Positions 27,204 to 35,233 of a DNA stretch of 64,000 nt are shown piece after piece. Every line of letters begins with the position of its first letter. Within the stretch, counting starts at the first letter, position 1. The position numbers and the translations under genes were made by a program. The DNA is taken from positions 56,554 to 120,553 of the forward strand of contig JAGAQY010000049.1 in the NCBI GenBank assembly GCA_017622495.1. Reading direction: 5' to 3'. The notes beneath the pieces were generated by a model. It ran no database searches. It was not told the DNA's origin and saw nothing but the letters and a program-made list of their open reading frames with translations. This DNA is from Bacteroidaceae bacterium. Lineage in GTDB: Bacteria; Bacteroidota; Bacteroidia; Bacteroidales; Bacteroidaceae.

Positions 27204-28148
27204 TCATTCTTCATCACCCCCTGCAAGCAGTTCTTTTATACATTCATCAACCCCTTCTGCATCGATACTCTTTGCCGCTGCTTTAGCCTGTTTTGCAAGA
27301 TCTTCATCACCAAGTTTAGTGTATGCAGCAGACAAGTAGCAATACCCAAGCCAACCATACACTTGTACAACCTCTTGATACCTCATCGCATTACCTATCA
27401 AGTCGCGTGCAAGGGTATATTTACCACACTGGTAAGCACTAAGGCCAGTAAACAACCAGTTGATATGGCGTTCGTTCCATTCTCCCTGCTTCTCCAACAA
27501 TTCGTCCAGATATCCTCCTATCGTCAGTGCTTCTCTATACTCACCAGTTGTGAATAACGCATATTGCTTGAGGTTCAGCGCTTCTATGTTTGTCGCATCC
27601 ATTTCCAGCACGATATTCGCATATTCTATTACCTCGGCATAGAATCTATTTTCGGCAAAGAGACTTATTGCCTGCAAGTAATACCTTATACTCTCCTCTT
27701 TGTCTCTCTGCTGTGCATATAGGTTACCCAAGTGTATATAGGGACGCGCGTATGTGGGGCGCAGCTCTATCGACTTCTTATACATCTCTGCAGCTTGGTC
27801 TAAATCGCCCTTATAGTAATATGCCGTGCCCAAAGCATTGTAATGGTAGTAAAGATTGTGTGCGGTTCCTTTCTCCACTACATCAGTGAGCAATGCTATG
27901 GCTTTGTCATAATCACCCAATCCTATGTAGCATTCCGCCTCGATAGGCTGGATATTACCATACGCATCCATCTTGCGCAAGCTGTCAATAAGCAAGAGCG
28001 TAGTTTCCCAATCTCCTTGCTGATAGGTATGCTCCAGTTGCTCAATCAGCACTTTCGTTCCCTGTTCCGAACCCACTTTCGGCGATTTACCATTTGAGCA
28101 CGAGCAAAGTAGTACGATGACCAATACAAAACACCACTCCCTTTTCAT
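27204..28148 (-). CDS. TPR-repeat lipoprotein
   Basis: The 314-residue product has a lipoprotein signal (VLVIVLLCSCSNG). At least six tetratricopeptide repeats follow, for example AECYIGLGDYDKAIALLTDVV, ALGTAYYYKGDLDQAAEMYKKSIEL and LGNLYAQQRDKEESIRYYLQA. TPRs mediate protein contacts; the partner is unknown. It is the last gene of a three-gene TPR operon (28-30.8 kb), 20 bp after the 178-residue gene, and is followed by a hairpin. Confidence 0.85.
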   Translation of the reverse strand: MKREWCFVLVIVLLCSCSNGKSPKVGSEQGTKVLIEQLEHTYQQGDWETTLLLIDSLRKMDAYGNIQPIEAECYIGLGDYDKAIALLTDVVEKGTAHNLYYHYNALGTAYYYKGDLDQAAEMYKKSIELRPTYARPYIHLGNLYAQQRDKEESIRYYLQAISLFAENRFYAEVIEYANIVLEMDATNIEALNLKQYALFTTGEYREALTIGGYLDELLEKQGEWNERHINWLFTGLSAYQCGKYTLARDLIGNAMRYQEVVQVYGWLGYCYLSAAYTKLGDEDLAKQAKAAAKSIDAEGVDECIKELLAGGDEE

Positions 28149-28168
28149 TCCTTTCTGCTTCTAGTAAC

Positions 28169-28705
28169 TTAATAATCAAATCCTGTTTCCTTTTTCAACT
28201 CTTTATATTTCTCGTAATCCTTATCTCCAAGGTCGTACCTTCCCAACTTATAGTACATCGTTGCCCGTTGTTTGTATGCTACTGTCCTATCTCGGAGTGA
28301 AGTTTCATCGTCGGGTAATACCTTCAAGCATAATGTCAGTTGCTCGATGGCTTCTTCCCACTCTTTGAAAGACTCGTGTATGCATGCTTTCAGAGCATGT
28401 GAGATTCCTCTAAGTTCCTTATTTCTCTTGGGCATATACTTCAAAGCTTTATCTATAGCAGTCATCGCATAGTCATACTGCTTCTTATCCATATATACTG
28501 TTGCCATATAGAAGTGTGCATAGGGGTTCTTCGGGTGCACCTTCAGTTCTGCCTCGAAGCACTTCAATCCCTCATCTAACTTACCTTTGTCTACCAGCTC
28601 TATTCCTCGATTGAGGTTAGCCGTGTCGAAACGTTTTTTTAATTGTGCACTCACACTCACCGTGGCCATCAATGCCACCATCATTGCTACTACTACCTTT
28701 TTCAT
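28169..28705 (-). CDS. short exported TPR protein, paralogue of the next upstream gene
   Basis: The 178-residue product has a signal peptide (MKKVVVAMMVALMATVSVSA) and three to four TPRs. From the signal peptide on it aligns with the first 170 residues of the protein at 28727-30769: the shared features are NRGxELV, LDEGLK, EAELxxxPKN, YAMxAxxKAxxYxPK and EAIEQLxxC. It lacks the remaining TPRs and the protease domain. The pair looks like a tandem duplication with later truncation or growth. Function unknown. Confidence 0.85.
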   Translation of the reverse strand: MKKVVVAMMVALMATVSVSAQLKKRFDTANLNRGIELVDKGKLDEGLKCFEAELKVHPKNPYAHFYMATVYMDKKQYDYAMTAIDKALKYMPKRNKELRGISHALKACIHESFKEWEEAIEQLTLCLKVLPDDETSLRDRTVAYKQRATMYYKLGRYDLGDKDYEKYKELKKETGFDY

Positions 28706-28726
28706 TTGCTGTTTTGTCTTTAAATT

Positions 28727-30769
28727 TTACTCCTTCACCACCTTTTTATAGGTAATTCGCAATACCCGCTTGTCATTGTCAATCTCTATGCGTCCTAGTT
28801 TCTGCATCACCGACTGCCCTAACAAGAGCGGAGCACGCTGGTTCTTCACTACTGAGGCATGAATATTGTCGAGGTTAATTCCACCGAAGTTTACATTGCG
28901 CAGGTTAAGTATCGTGCCTTCACTCACACTGCCGTCGGCAGTGAGGAAATGCTGTTTCCCAATGACATCCTCTGATGATAGGTAGCCGTTCTTCATCATA
29001 AACGTTGCCTCCACGTCTGACATTGATATAATGCTTGCTCCTGTGTCGAAGATAAAGTGCAGCGGTAGGTCGTTGATGGTACATTTCACCATACACATAT
29101 CCCCATCATTTGTGAAGGGGACCTCGACTACTACCTCTTCAAAGGTCTTGCCCGTGGTCTCCACGCTCCACTGATATTTCTCTTTATACTCTTCTATAAG
29201 ATTCCTGAACTCCTCCATGTCACGAATAGCATCCATATCGTCATCATTGTCGATATGCACAAAGTTATGGAAACCCATCTCGAATGACTGACGCAAATAG
29301 GCCACCGACTGCTCCGTCTCGCCCATCCGTGAGTATAGGCATGCAGCATCATAGTACACGCCCTTATCATCGGGATTCTCATCGATCATTCGTTGCATAA
29401 ACTTCTTTGCCTTATTCGGTTCGCCCAATTCCATGTAAGCATACATAGCACATGCATCAGTGTCGGGTACCGTATCTATTTCTATTACCTTGAGGAAGTC
29501 TGCTTCGGCAGCCACCTTATCCCCCTGCAATATATACATATCGGCACGCCCAAGGTAAGCATAAGCATAATCGGGATTCAATGCTATGGCCATTGAATAA
29601 TCCTCGATAGACCCCTTCACATCACGCGTGTTATTCTTATAGAACCCACGGCGATAGTATCCGTAGAAGAAATCAGGAACATTATCCACATATTTATTAA
29701 TTGTCCGTATACACTCTTCCGTGCGACCCATGTAATACAGCAAGTCAGCCTTAGCCAATAGATCGTTCATATCAGTCGAGTCCATCTCTATGGCGTAGTC
29801 AATATACTCCAACGCCTGAGGATAGTTACCCATCGCTTCGTAACATGAATATATACGATAGGCATAGTATGCAGCCGGAGACAAATCCAAAGCTTTCTTG
29901 TAATACTCAATTGCCTTGGGGTAATCCTTCACCTGTTCATTCACCACACCCAGATAAAACTGCCAGCCGGGAGTGCTTTTGTCTTTCAGACTTTTTGCCC
30001 TCAGCTTGGCCTCCATCACCATCTTGGCCGAATCTGCCATTTCGCTCAGCAAGAAAAACGCTTTGTTATTACTATCGATTTCCAATGCAGTCACAATGTC
30101 TTCTGCAGCTTTGCTATACTCCCCCTTCTTCATATAAGCCTCGGCGCGGAACGAGTAGCCTTCTGAGTAGTCGCTATGCATCTTAACCACATAGTCAAAC
30201 TGCTTGATGGCATCATCGTATCTCCCCTGTGCCACGGCATTGCGTCCTATTCCCATATATCCCATTGCGTCACCTTTGTCCAGTTCTATGAGTCGTTCAT
30301 AATCTTTGTCGGCAAGGTCATATTGCTGCTGCTCGTAGTAGAACTGTGCCCGTTGATTGTAATACACGGCTTCCTCGGGTTCCAATGAAATACATATACT
30401 CAGTTGTTCTATGGCCTCGTCGATTTCACCTAACATTTCGTGCACTCTTGCCTTTATTCCATGTGCCACTGCTCGATACTCCTTGTCTTTCTTGGGAGTA
30501 TACCTCACGGCTTTCTCCACAGCACTCATAGCATAGCCATACTCTTCCTTCTCTACATACGCTATGGCTGCCCACGAGTAGGCATAGCCATTCTTCGGGT
30601 TTGCTTCCAGCTCCGCTTCGAGATACTTCAAGCCCTCATCCAATTCATTGTTCTGCACCAATTCCACACCCCGATTGTAGTTATACGTGTCGGGACGCTT
30701 CACCTTCTGTGCGCTTACACTTGCTGTGGCTATCAGCGCCACTACCATAGCTAATACTACTTTCTTCAT
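28727..30769 (-). CDS. exported TPR protein with C-terminal retropepsin-like aspartic protease domain
   Basis: The 680-residue product has a signal peptide (MKKVVLAMVVALIATASVSA) and about twelve TPRs over residues 25-510 (DLADKDYERLIELDKGDAMG, AIEYYKKALDLSPAAYYAY, YSMAIALNPDYAYAYLGRAD). From about 545 a single retropepsin-like domain follows, with the catalytic FDTGAS near 574 and the hydrophobic LLLGQSVMQKLGRIEI motif near the end. Such domains act as dimers and occur in periplasmic clan AA proteases. Start: an ATG at 30769 begins the signal peptide; upstream ATGs at 30775 and 30811 add non-signal residues. First gene of the operon. Confidence 0.87.
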   Translation of the reverse strand: MKKVVLAMVVALIATASVSAQKVKRPDTYNYNRGVELVQNNELDEGLKYLEAELEANPKNGYAYSWAAIAYVEKEEYGYAMSAVEKAVRYTPKKDKEYRAVAHGIKARVHEMLGEIDEAIEQLSICISLEPEEAVYYNQRAQFYYEQQQYDLADKDYERLIELDKGDAMGYMGIGRNAVAQGRYDDAIKQFDYVVKMHSDYSEGYSFRAEAYMKKGEYSKAAEDIVTALEIDSNNKAFFLLSEMADSAKMVMEAKLRAKSLKDKSTPGWQFYLGVVNEQVKDYPKAIEYYKKALDLSPAAYYAYRIYSCYEAMGNYPQALEYIDYAIEMDSTDMNDLLAKADLLYYMGRTEECIRTINKYVDNVPDFFYGYYRRGFYKNNTRDVKGSIEDYSMAIALNPDYAYAYLGRADMYILQGDKVAAEADFLKVIEIDTVPDTDACAMYAYMELGEPNKAKKFMQRMIDENPDDKGVYYDAACLYSRMGETEQSVAYLRQSFEMGFHNFVHIDNDDDMDAIRDMEEFRNLIEEYKEKYQWSVETTGKTFEEVVVEVPFTNDGDMCMVKCTINDLPLHFIFDTGASIISMSDVEATFMMKNGYLSSEDVIGKQHFLTADGSVSEGTILNLRNVNFGGINLDNIHASVVKNQRAPLLLGQSVMQKLGRIEIDNDKRVLRITYKKVVKE

Positions 30770-30793
30770 ATACATCGTATATTTATTTTTATA

Positions 30794-30801
30794 CAAAATT
30801 C
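30794..30801 (-). promoter_or_regulatory. possible -7 element of the TPR-protease operon
   Basis: The minus strand reads GAATTTTG, one base off TAnnTTTG, 25 nt upstream of the start codon. A perfect inverted repeat lies further upstream at 30844-30893. Confidence 0.35.
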
Positions 30802-30843
30802 GCCCAATCATTTCATTCCCCCAAGCCTTTCGCGTTCAACTGT

Positions 30844-30893
30844 ATGAAATGATAGGGTTAATGTATGAAGTGACAATAATACTATCATTTCAT
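30844..30893. repeat. perfect 12-bp inverted repeat between two operons
   Basis: ATGAAATGATAG (30844-30855) and CTATCATTTCAT (30882-30893) are exact complements with a 26-nt spacer. It could be a regulator site for the TPR operon or a weak terminator for the operon ending at 30921. The spacer includes a second ATGTATGAAGTGACA word. Confidence 0.6.
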
Positions 30894-30910
30894 ATCTTTA
30901 CGACTTCACA

Positions 30911-31285
30911 TTAACAATACCTACTTGGATATCTTTTGCCACACACCTTTGAAGAACTGTATTGCGCTAAACAATACGGCACCCCATGCTCCACATACGT
31001 ACCTCCATCGCTTGCAGCCGAGTAGGTTAAGGCTGTTACCACCAAGCCACCTATACACCACAAGGCGCCATAAAGCATGTTCTTGTTCCCAGCCTCACTC
31101 TTTGCTTGTTGCAATTGATTCTGTAAGTTGGTCACTACCACCTCGGCATCCTCTTCTCGCAGTCCCTCTTCCACTAATATACGCTTCGTTTCAGTCGCGC
31201 TTTTTTCCTGTTCAAACATTAGGTTTGCAGCAAAGCTGTAAACTCGGTTTACAAACTCTTGAGCTTCTCTTTCTTGTTCTTCCAT
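30911..31285 (-). CDS. small membrane protein with an apparent C-terminal frameshift
   Basis: As written the frame encodes 124 residues from MEEQEREAQEF: a helical acidic N-terminus (to about 70), one membrane helix (GALWCIGGLVVTALTYSAAS) and then an unlikely Cys- and Ser-rich tail. Restoring one base near 30990/30991 gives GGTYVVAWGAVLFSAIQFFK and a stop (TAG) at 30921-30923. That tail forms a second membrane helix with the common GGTY-VWGA-IQFF pattern, so I infer a one-base deletion or a sequencing error. The start at 31285 is chosen over an upstream in-frame codon that would overlap the previous gene. Last gene of the unknown operon. Confidence 0.6.
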   Translation of the reverse strand: MEEQEREAQEFVNRVYSFAANLMFEQEKSATETKRILVEEGLREEDAEVVVTNLQNQLQQAKSEAGNKNMLYGALWCIGGLVVTALTYSAASDGGTYVEHGVPYCLAQYSSSKVCGKRYPSRYC

Positions 31286-31307
31286 GTGTTTTCTACCTTT
31301 CTCAATT

Positions 31308-31874
31308 TTACATGTTACCATGAAAGTTCTTCGAACCTTCTATTCTCTTCCTAAACCTGTCTTCGTAAAAGTATTTATAGAGTAAGTCTATCAATTCCTG
31401 TCTAATACGAGTATTGGATATTTGCGGTGATACACTCCAACATCTTGTATTGTAATGGGTGTAGAAACGCCAACATATATCTTCTTCTTTAGCAGATTTT
31501 GCAAAGGTCAAGAATATCCTATTACCAAATGCCGTAGCAGAGCAGAGGCCTATAGCAAGAACTGGTAGTGACATATCACGACGAGCTAGAAGAGAGCTTA
31601 TCTCTGCACCATATAGATCTTCTATTTCTCTTATAGCATCAAACTTGGTAAACACGGTACCAGGTTTGTATTCGGCTTTGTAAAAATACTCCCCTGTTTG
31701 CTCTTCCCACCATTGGTTTACATCTTCTTTCGTATCAAAGAGTACATAACCTGTATTACCATCCGAATCATTTCGAAAACAATGATTGGCTCTTCGGTGA
31801 TGTTCTCTCAAAAATTGCTTCTTGGCATCAAGTGCATCTATCGCATTTGGATAGTAGTATCGTCCCATAATCAT
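31308..31874 (-). CDS. unknown protein of the nine-gene AT-rich operon (188 aa)
   Basis: No family is recognised. The product has 188 residues, no signal peptide, and an N-terminal part rich in Asp, Arg and aromatics (GRYYYPNAIDALDAKKQFL, DTKEDVNQWWEEQTGEYFY). One moderately hydrophobic stretch (about 100-122, SLPVLAIGLCSATAFGNRIF) could be buried or membrane-associated. The C-terminus is basic and aromatic. The true start may be Met3. It lies 22 bp upstream of the small membrane protein and 72 bp after the 192-residue gene. Confidence 0.65.
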   Translation of the reverse strand: MIMGRYYYPNAIDALDAKKQFLREHHRRANHCFRNDSDGNTGYVLFDTKEDVNQWWEEQTGEYFYKAEYKPGTVFTKFDAIREIEDLYGAEISSLLARRDMSLPVLAIGLCSATAFGNRIFLTFAKSAKEEDICWRFYTHYNTRCWSVSPQISNTRIRQELIDLLYKYFYEDRFRKRIEGSKNFHGNM

Positions 31875-31946
31875 TGTCTTTTTGTACTAATAAATAAGTT
31901 TCGCGATTTCCACCATACATATTTTACTAAAACTTAGAAATGTAAA

Positions 31947-32525
31947 TTAGATAATTCGACTGATTACATATCGTTCAATGTAAGGGAGGTCAGACCATTG
32001 TCGTTTCCCTTGATTCAAACAGAAATTCATATTCTCGCTTATTAGGCGAAATGTAGAACTTTGCAATCTTATACCTCTCATTCTGGAACTAATAGGTATA
32101 AGAAATTCGCTCACCAATCTTTGGACCAAATGCTGGTACGAAGGGCCACTTAACATTGTAGAATACATGATTTGTATTATTAGCTCCCAGTTCTTTTCAG
32201 AAGTATACCCTGCTGGTGATTTAACAACTCCTTGGGTTAATGTCTCTCCAGCCAAGATGGTAACATAATCATTTTCAGGCAAACCATATCTTTTTTGCAG
32301 ATAGTTCAAGTATGAAACCTCATAATCGCTCAAGACTTCTTGACGCATCATATTGGCTTTGGTAAGACTGCTGCTATTTGATGATAGTATTCGTTTGATA
32401 TTTGCCATATCCAAACTATTACCACTCAATAAACGTAAATACATCATTGAATAGTAAACTAAATTGATATGTCTACGCTTATCGTAAGAACTATCGGCTG
32501 TATCAAATCCAAAAAAATTACTCAT
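31947..32525 (-). CDS. unknown protein of the AT-rich operon (192 aa)
   Basis: No family is recognised. The protein is predicted soluble and largely helical, with RRHINLVYYSMMYLRLLSGN, a Ser-rich stretch (SSNSSSLTKANMM) and NYLQKRYGLPENDYVTILAG. There is no signal peptide. It lies 30 bp after the 168-residue gene. Base composition is clearly more AT-rich than the housekeeping genes on either side. Confidence 0.65.
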   Translation of the reverse strand: MSNFFGFDTADSSYDKRRHINLVYYSMMYLRLLSGNSLDMANIKRILSSNSSSLTKANMMRQEVLSDYEVSYLNYLQKRYGLPENDYVTILAGETLTQGVVKSPAGYTSEKNWELIIQIMYSTMLSGPSYQHLVQRLVSEFLIPISSRMRGIRLQSSTFRLISENMNFCLNQGKRQWSDLPYIERYVISRII

Positions 32526-32555
32526 AGTATTAAATATTAAGTTTGTAGAAATTGA

Positions 32556-33062
32556 TTATAAGCACGAGTTTAGATCGCGTTCATTTTCTGAACCTGCAAA
32601 ATCACTAACTCCCCATCGCCCTGAGCATTTGACAGAACTTCTTCTTCTGTCCACAATAAATTTAGCCCATGAAGCATAATTGCTTTGTATTTGCTCTTCT
32701 GTCATCAAATCTGACGCATAACATAAATAAGCTAAACAATCTACATACATCAACAAGTCACAAAAGAGAACGCGCCCACATCTAGAGATATGTTCATCCA
32801 CAAGTTTCAATAATCCGTCTTTGTATTTTTCTATTTTCACAGAAACGGTTGACGAGTTGACTAAAGCTACAAGACGATTGAAATCATTGGGCACATCATG
32901 AGCTTCTGCTAATGGATAAATTGAAACATTATGAAAGACATAAGGACGTGCCCATCTGGAATCCACATATGGCATTGGCAGAAAAGGGTTTTGAACTGTT
33001 GGAACATCAATGGTTATGGTACGACTTGACCATCCTTCCTTTAGATTTGCTGAGAGTTTCAT
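32556..33062 (-). CDS. unknown protein of the AT-rich operon (168 aa)
   Basis: No family is recognised. The N-terminal half looks beta-rich (SSRTITIDVPTVQNPFLPMP, RPYVFHNVSIYPL); the C-terminal half is helical with Cys-containing segments (RCGRVLFCDLLMYVDCLAYL). No signal peptide. 46 bp separate it from the 209-residue gene upstream. Confidence 0.65.
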   Translation of the reverse strand: MKLSANLKEGWSSRTITIDVPTVQNPFLPMPYVDSRWARPYVFHNVSIYPLAEAHDVPNDFNRLVALVNSSTVSVKIEKYKDGLLKLVDEHISRCGRVLFCDLLMYVDCLAYLCYASDLMTEEQIQSNYASWAKFIVDRRRSSVKCSGRWGVSDFAGSENERDLNSCL

Positions 33063-33108
33063 AGTTCTTACTTTTACATTATTTAATCAATTGTTCCTAA
33101 TTTATATT

Positions 33109-33738
33109 CTATTCCACGCTTATACTAATTATATTCAAGACAGCCTCATGAGCTAATTCTCCTTCAGTAATAATCTGCTGTTTTGAAAAAGTTGGGTGAT
33201 TAGCTGCGACTAATGGTGCTTGTCTTTTTAAGTTCTGTAGCATTGAACTACTACAATCAGTATCCCACGCTTTGTAAACATCACTTAAAAGTAGCAAGTC
33301 CACAAATTGATTGCTATTTAGTCGACCTCTATAGTTTGCAATAGGTGAGTTACATGCAAGGTTAAATGTCATATTGAGTTTATCCATATTTTTAAACACG
33401 ATGAATGCCCTATGCTTATTTCCTTCGGTCCTAGCTTTTTCCGGGAGTGAATAATCATTGGCTACCCTACTGCTGTAATAATAGCATAACATAATTGGAG
33501 CATCCCCACCTATTTTTCGTGCAAACATCTCAAAAAATGCACACATTGCTGTTGTGTCAGTCGGGACATCCGTTGGGGGGCATTTCCATTTGTTTTTAGC
33601 CAATTCTTCAGCCAAGCGATTCAACACTCGAACAATATCCATTGAAGGGTCTTTTCCAACCATTTCATATGAAATACGTATTTGAGAATACTCCTTTAAA
33701 AGTTTTAATATCATATTTGTAACTTTTAGATTTGTCAA
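33109..33738 (-). CDS. unknown protein of the AT-rich operon (209 aa)
   Basis: No family is recognised. This is the largest member. Predicted helical and soluble, with a start MTNLKVTNMILKLLKEYSQI, a central KNKWKCPPTDVPTDTTAMCA, IMLCYYYSSRVANDYSLPEK and a C-terminal EGELAHEAVLNIISISVE. It begins 6 bp after the stop of the 109-residue gene, so translation is probably coupled. Confidence 0.65.
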   Translation of the reverse strand: MTNLKVTNMILKLLKEYSQIRISYEMVGKDPSMDIVRVLNRLAEELAKNKWKCPPTDVPTDTTAMCAFFEMFARKIGGDAPIMLCYYYSSRVANDYSLPEKARTEGNKHRAFIVFKNMDKLNMTFNLACNSPIANYRGRLNSNQFVDLLLLSDVYKAWDTDCSSSMLQNLKRQAPLVAANHPTFSKQQIITEGELAHEAVLNIISISVE

Positions 33739-33744
33739 TTATTT

Positions 33745-34074
33745 TCAAAGCGCGTCCTGATGGTCGCTGATATATTGAATTTCAACTCCCATATCATCCC
33801 TGAATACGGACAATCTTTTTATTGTGCCATTGTCTGGCCAACACTCAACCTCGAAACGATAGTCTGGATCCTCCCCTCTGTAATATAAAGTAAAGTAGTC
33901 TTGACGAACTAGATATGCACGTTTGGGACTTAGAGTCGGAATAATGGAGATTTCCACTTGGCTTCCTGTCGCATCATAATTCAAATTTGCCCGTCTCGCC
34001 ACATGGTCGTGAGATACAAGTTTTCCTTTCTCAAATCTTTTATGGCTGTGAAATACATGTGTTACTAATGACAT
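33745..34074 (-). CDS. unknown protein of the AT-rich operon (109 aa)
   Basis: No family is recognised. The N-terminus is rich in His and basic residues (THVFHSHKRFEKGKLVSHDH), followed by a mostly beta-strand pattern (QVEISIIPTL, AYLVRQDYFTLYYRGEDPDY, RFEVECWPDN, KRLSVFRDDMGVEIQYIS). It is soluble with no signal peptide. Tight spacing to the 209-residue gene. Confidence 0.65.
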   Translation of the reverse strand: MSLVTHVFHSHKRFEKGKLVSHDHVARRANLNYDATGSQVEISIIPTLSPKRAYLVRQDYFTLYYRGEDPDYRFEVECWPDNGTIKRLSVFRDDMGVEIQYISDHQDAL

Positions 34075-34111
34075 AATTTGTGTTTAATGTTTGCTCCTTA
34101 CAAACTTGTTG

Positions 34112-34462
34112 TTAATAATCAAGATAAATGTCAACGAAAGGTTCCATTCCCGATTCCATTGAGATATCAGAAATGGGCATACCAAATGCCATCATTGAAG
34201 AACGCATTGCATTGTAGTGTCCTTGTAGCCCGGCACCATAAACAGCAATCGAACCTATTTTGCCATCTCCATTAGTGCTCGGATAAAACAAGAAGAGATT
34301 AATAGGACGTCCATCTCGTGTGATTTCTAATGCATGGATTCCAGCCATAGCATCATAGGTGTAAGAGTTTATGCGATAAGCTGCATAAGCTGGAAAGTTC
34401 CTAAAGCCATTGGCGATGTTTTGAATACGCTGTAGGCTGTCTCGATTAAGTGAATTGTACAT
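34112..34462 (-). CDS. unknown protein of the AT-rich operon (116 aa)
   Basis: No family is recognised. A helical N-terminus (LNRDSLQRIQNIANGFRNF) precedes a strand-rich body (YRINSYTYDAMAGIHALEIT, INLFLFYPSTNGDGKIGSIA) and ends PFVDIYLDY. It is soluble and has no signal peptide. It lies between the 111- and 109-residue genes on the same strand. Confidence 0.65.
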   Translation of the reverse strand: MYNSLNRDSLQRIQNIANGFRNFPAYAAYRINSYTYDAMAGIHALEITRDGRPINLFLFYPSTNGDGKIGSIAVYGAGLQGHYNAMRSSMMAFGMPISDISMESGMEPFVDIYLDY

Positions 34463-34481
34463 AAATAATAGACTTTAAACT

Positions 34482-34817
34482 TTAATATTGATATATTTTC
34501 TGGGCCAACTTATACATACCCTCGGGCTTAATATATTCAGTTCCCCATTCAAATTCTTTTATTATTGTACCAACAGACATGCAAAGGCAATACATTGTTG
34601 CATTATTAGGAGACTGACGGTAATGGTCTGCAGCAAGCCGAGCAAGTTTATTGATTACTTGCTCATTCTTTCGGCTGGCTACGATATCCATTTCTTCTTG
34701 TCGGGTAAGTAGTGGCAACACATCCCTTTGTATGGATGATTTCATGGGAATCATTTTCATCAGCAATGACATATCCACCTTTGATGAAAACTGTTTAAGT
34801 TCGTCTAACGTAATCAT
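34482..34817 (-). CDS. unknown protein of the AT-rich operon (111 aa)
   Basis: No family is recognised. The protein looks all-helical: MITLDELKQFSSKVDMSLLM, DVLPLLTRQEEMDIVASRKN, QVINKLARLAADHYRQSPNN and a C-terminal YKLAQKIYQY. The repeated-helix look recalls small scaffold or TPR-like proteins but no motif is clear. It lies 15 bp after the first gene of the operon. Confidence 0.65.
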   Translation of the reverse strand: MITLDELKQFSSKVDMSLLMKMIPMKSSIQRDVLPLLTRQEEMDIVASRKNEQVINKLARLAADHYRQSPNNATMYCLCMSVGTIIKEFEWGTEYIKPEGMYKLAQKIYQY

Positions 34818-34832
34818 GATTCTTTTTAGTTG

Positions 34833-35183
34833 TTATATGCGGTTATAATATCTGTTAACTTTCATCTCGGTAGAAGGAATGTCTTTCATAAGTTCTATGA
34901 TTTTCCTAGCACAATACAAATGCTGCGTTGTGCCAAACTCTACAAACCCTTCAGTGAAAACAGCACAAGTTTCCTTTGCTATGTGGGTAATCCAGTCAGG
35001 AGTAAGGAGCCCATCTGATTGCTTGTAAAATTCAATGCACATGTCACATGCATACATAATACATTCTTCGGTTAGTTCATACAAATTCATTGTACGACCT
35101 AACCTATTCTGTCGTCGTTGAATGTTGCCCATGACATCCACCTTAAAGGAATCTCTAAAACTAGGTTTTGGAAAGCCAAACAT
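34833..35183 (-). CDS. unknown protein, first gene of the AT-rich operon (116 aa)
   Basis: No family is recognised. From MFGFPKPSFRDSFKVD the 116-residue product is helical with several Cys residues (ECIMYACDMCIEFYK, HIAKETCAVF, HLYCARKIIELM). The frame stays open upstream to 35315, but that part lies inside the leader RNA terminator, so I place the start at 35183. It is the first gene downstream of the leader at 35234-35562. Confidence 0.6.
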   Translation of the reverse strand: MFGFPKPSFRDSFKVDVMGNIQRRQNRLGRTMNLYELTEECIMYACDMCIEFYKQSDGLLTPDWITHIAKETCAVFTEGFVEFGTTQHLYCARKIIELMKDIPSTEMKVNRYYNRI

Positions 35184-35233
35184 ATATTTTAATCTAATAT
35201 CTTTGTCTTTGGCTCCTAATGACAAGTTACTAC

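Noticed and set aside
30911..35183. Prophage or conjugative element
   Set aside because: No integrase, portal, terminase, capsid, relaxase or mobilisation motif was seen in the nine genes.
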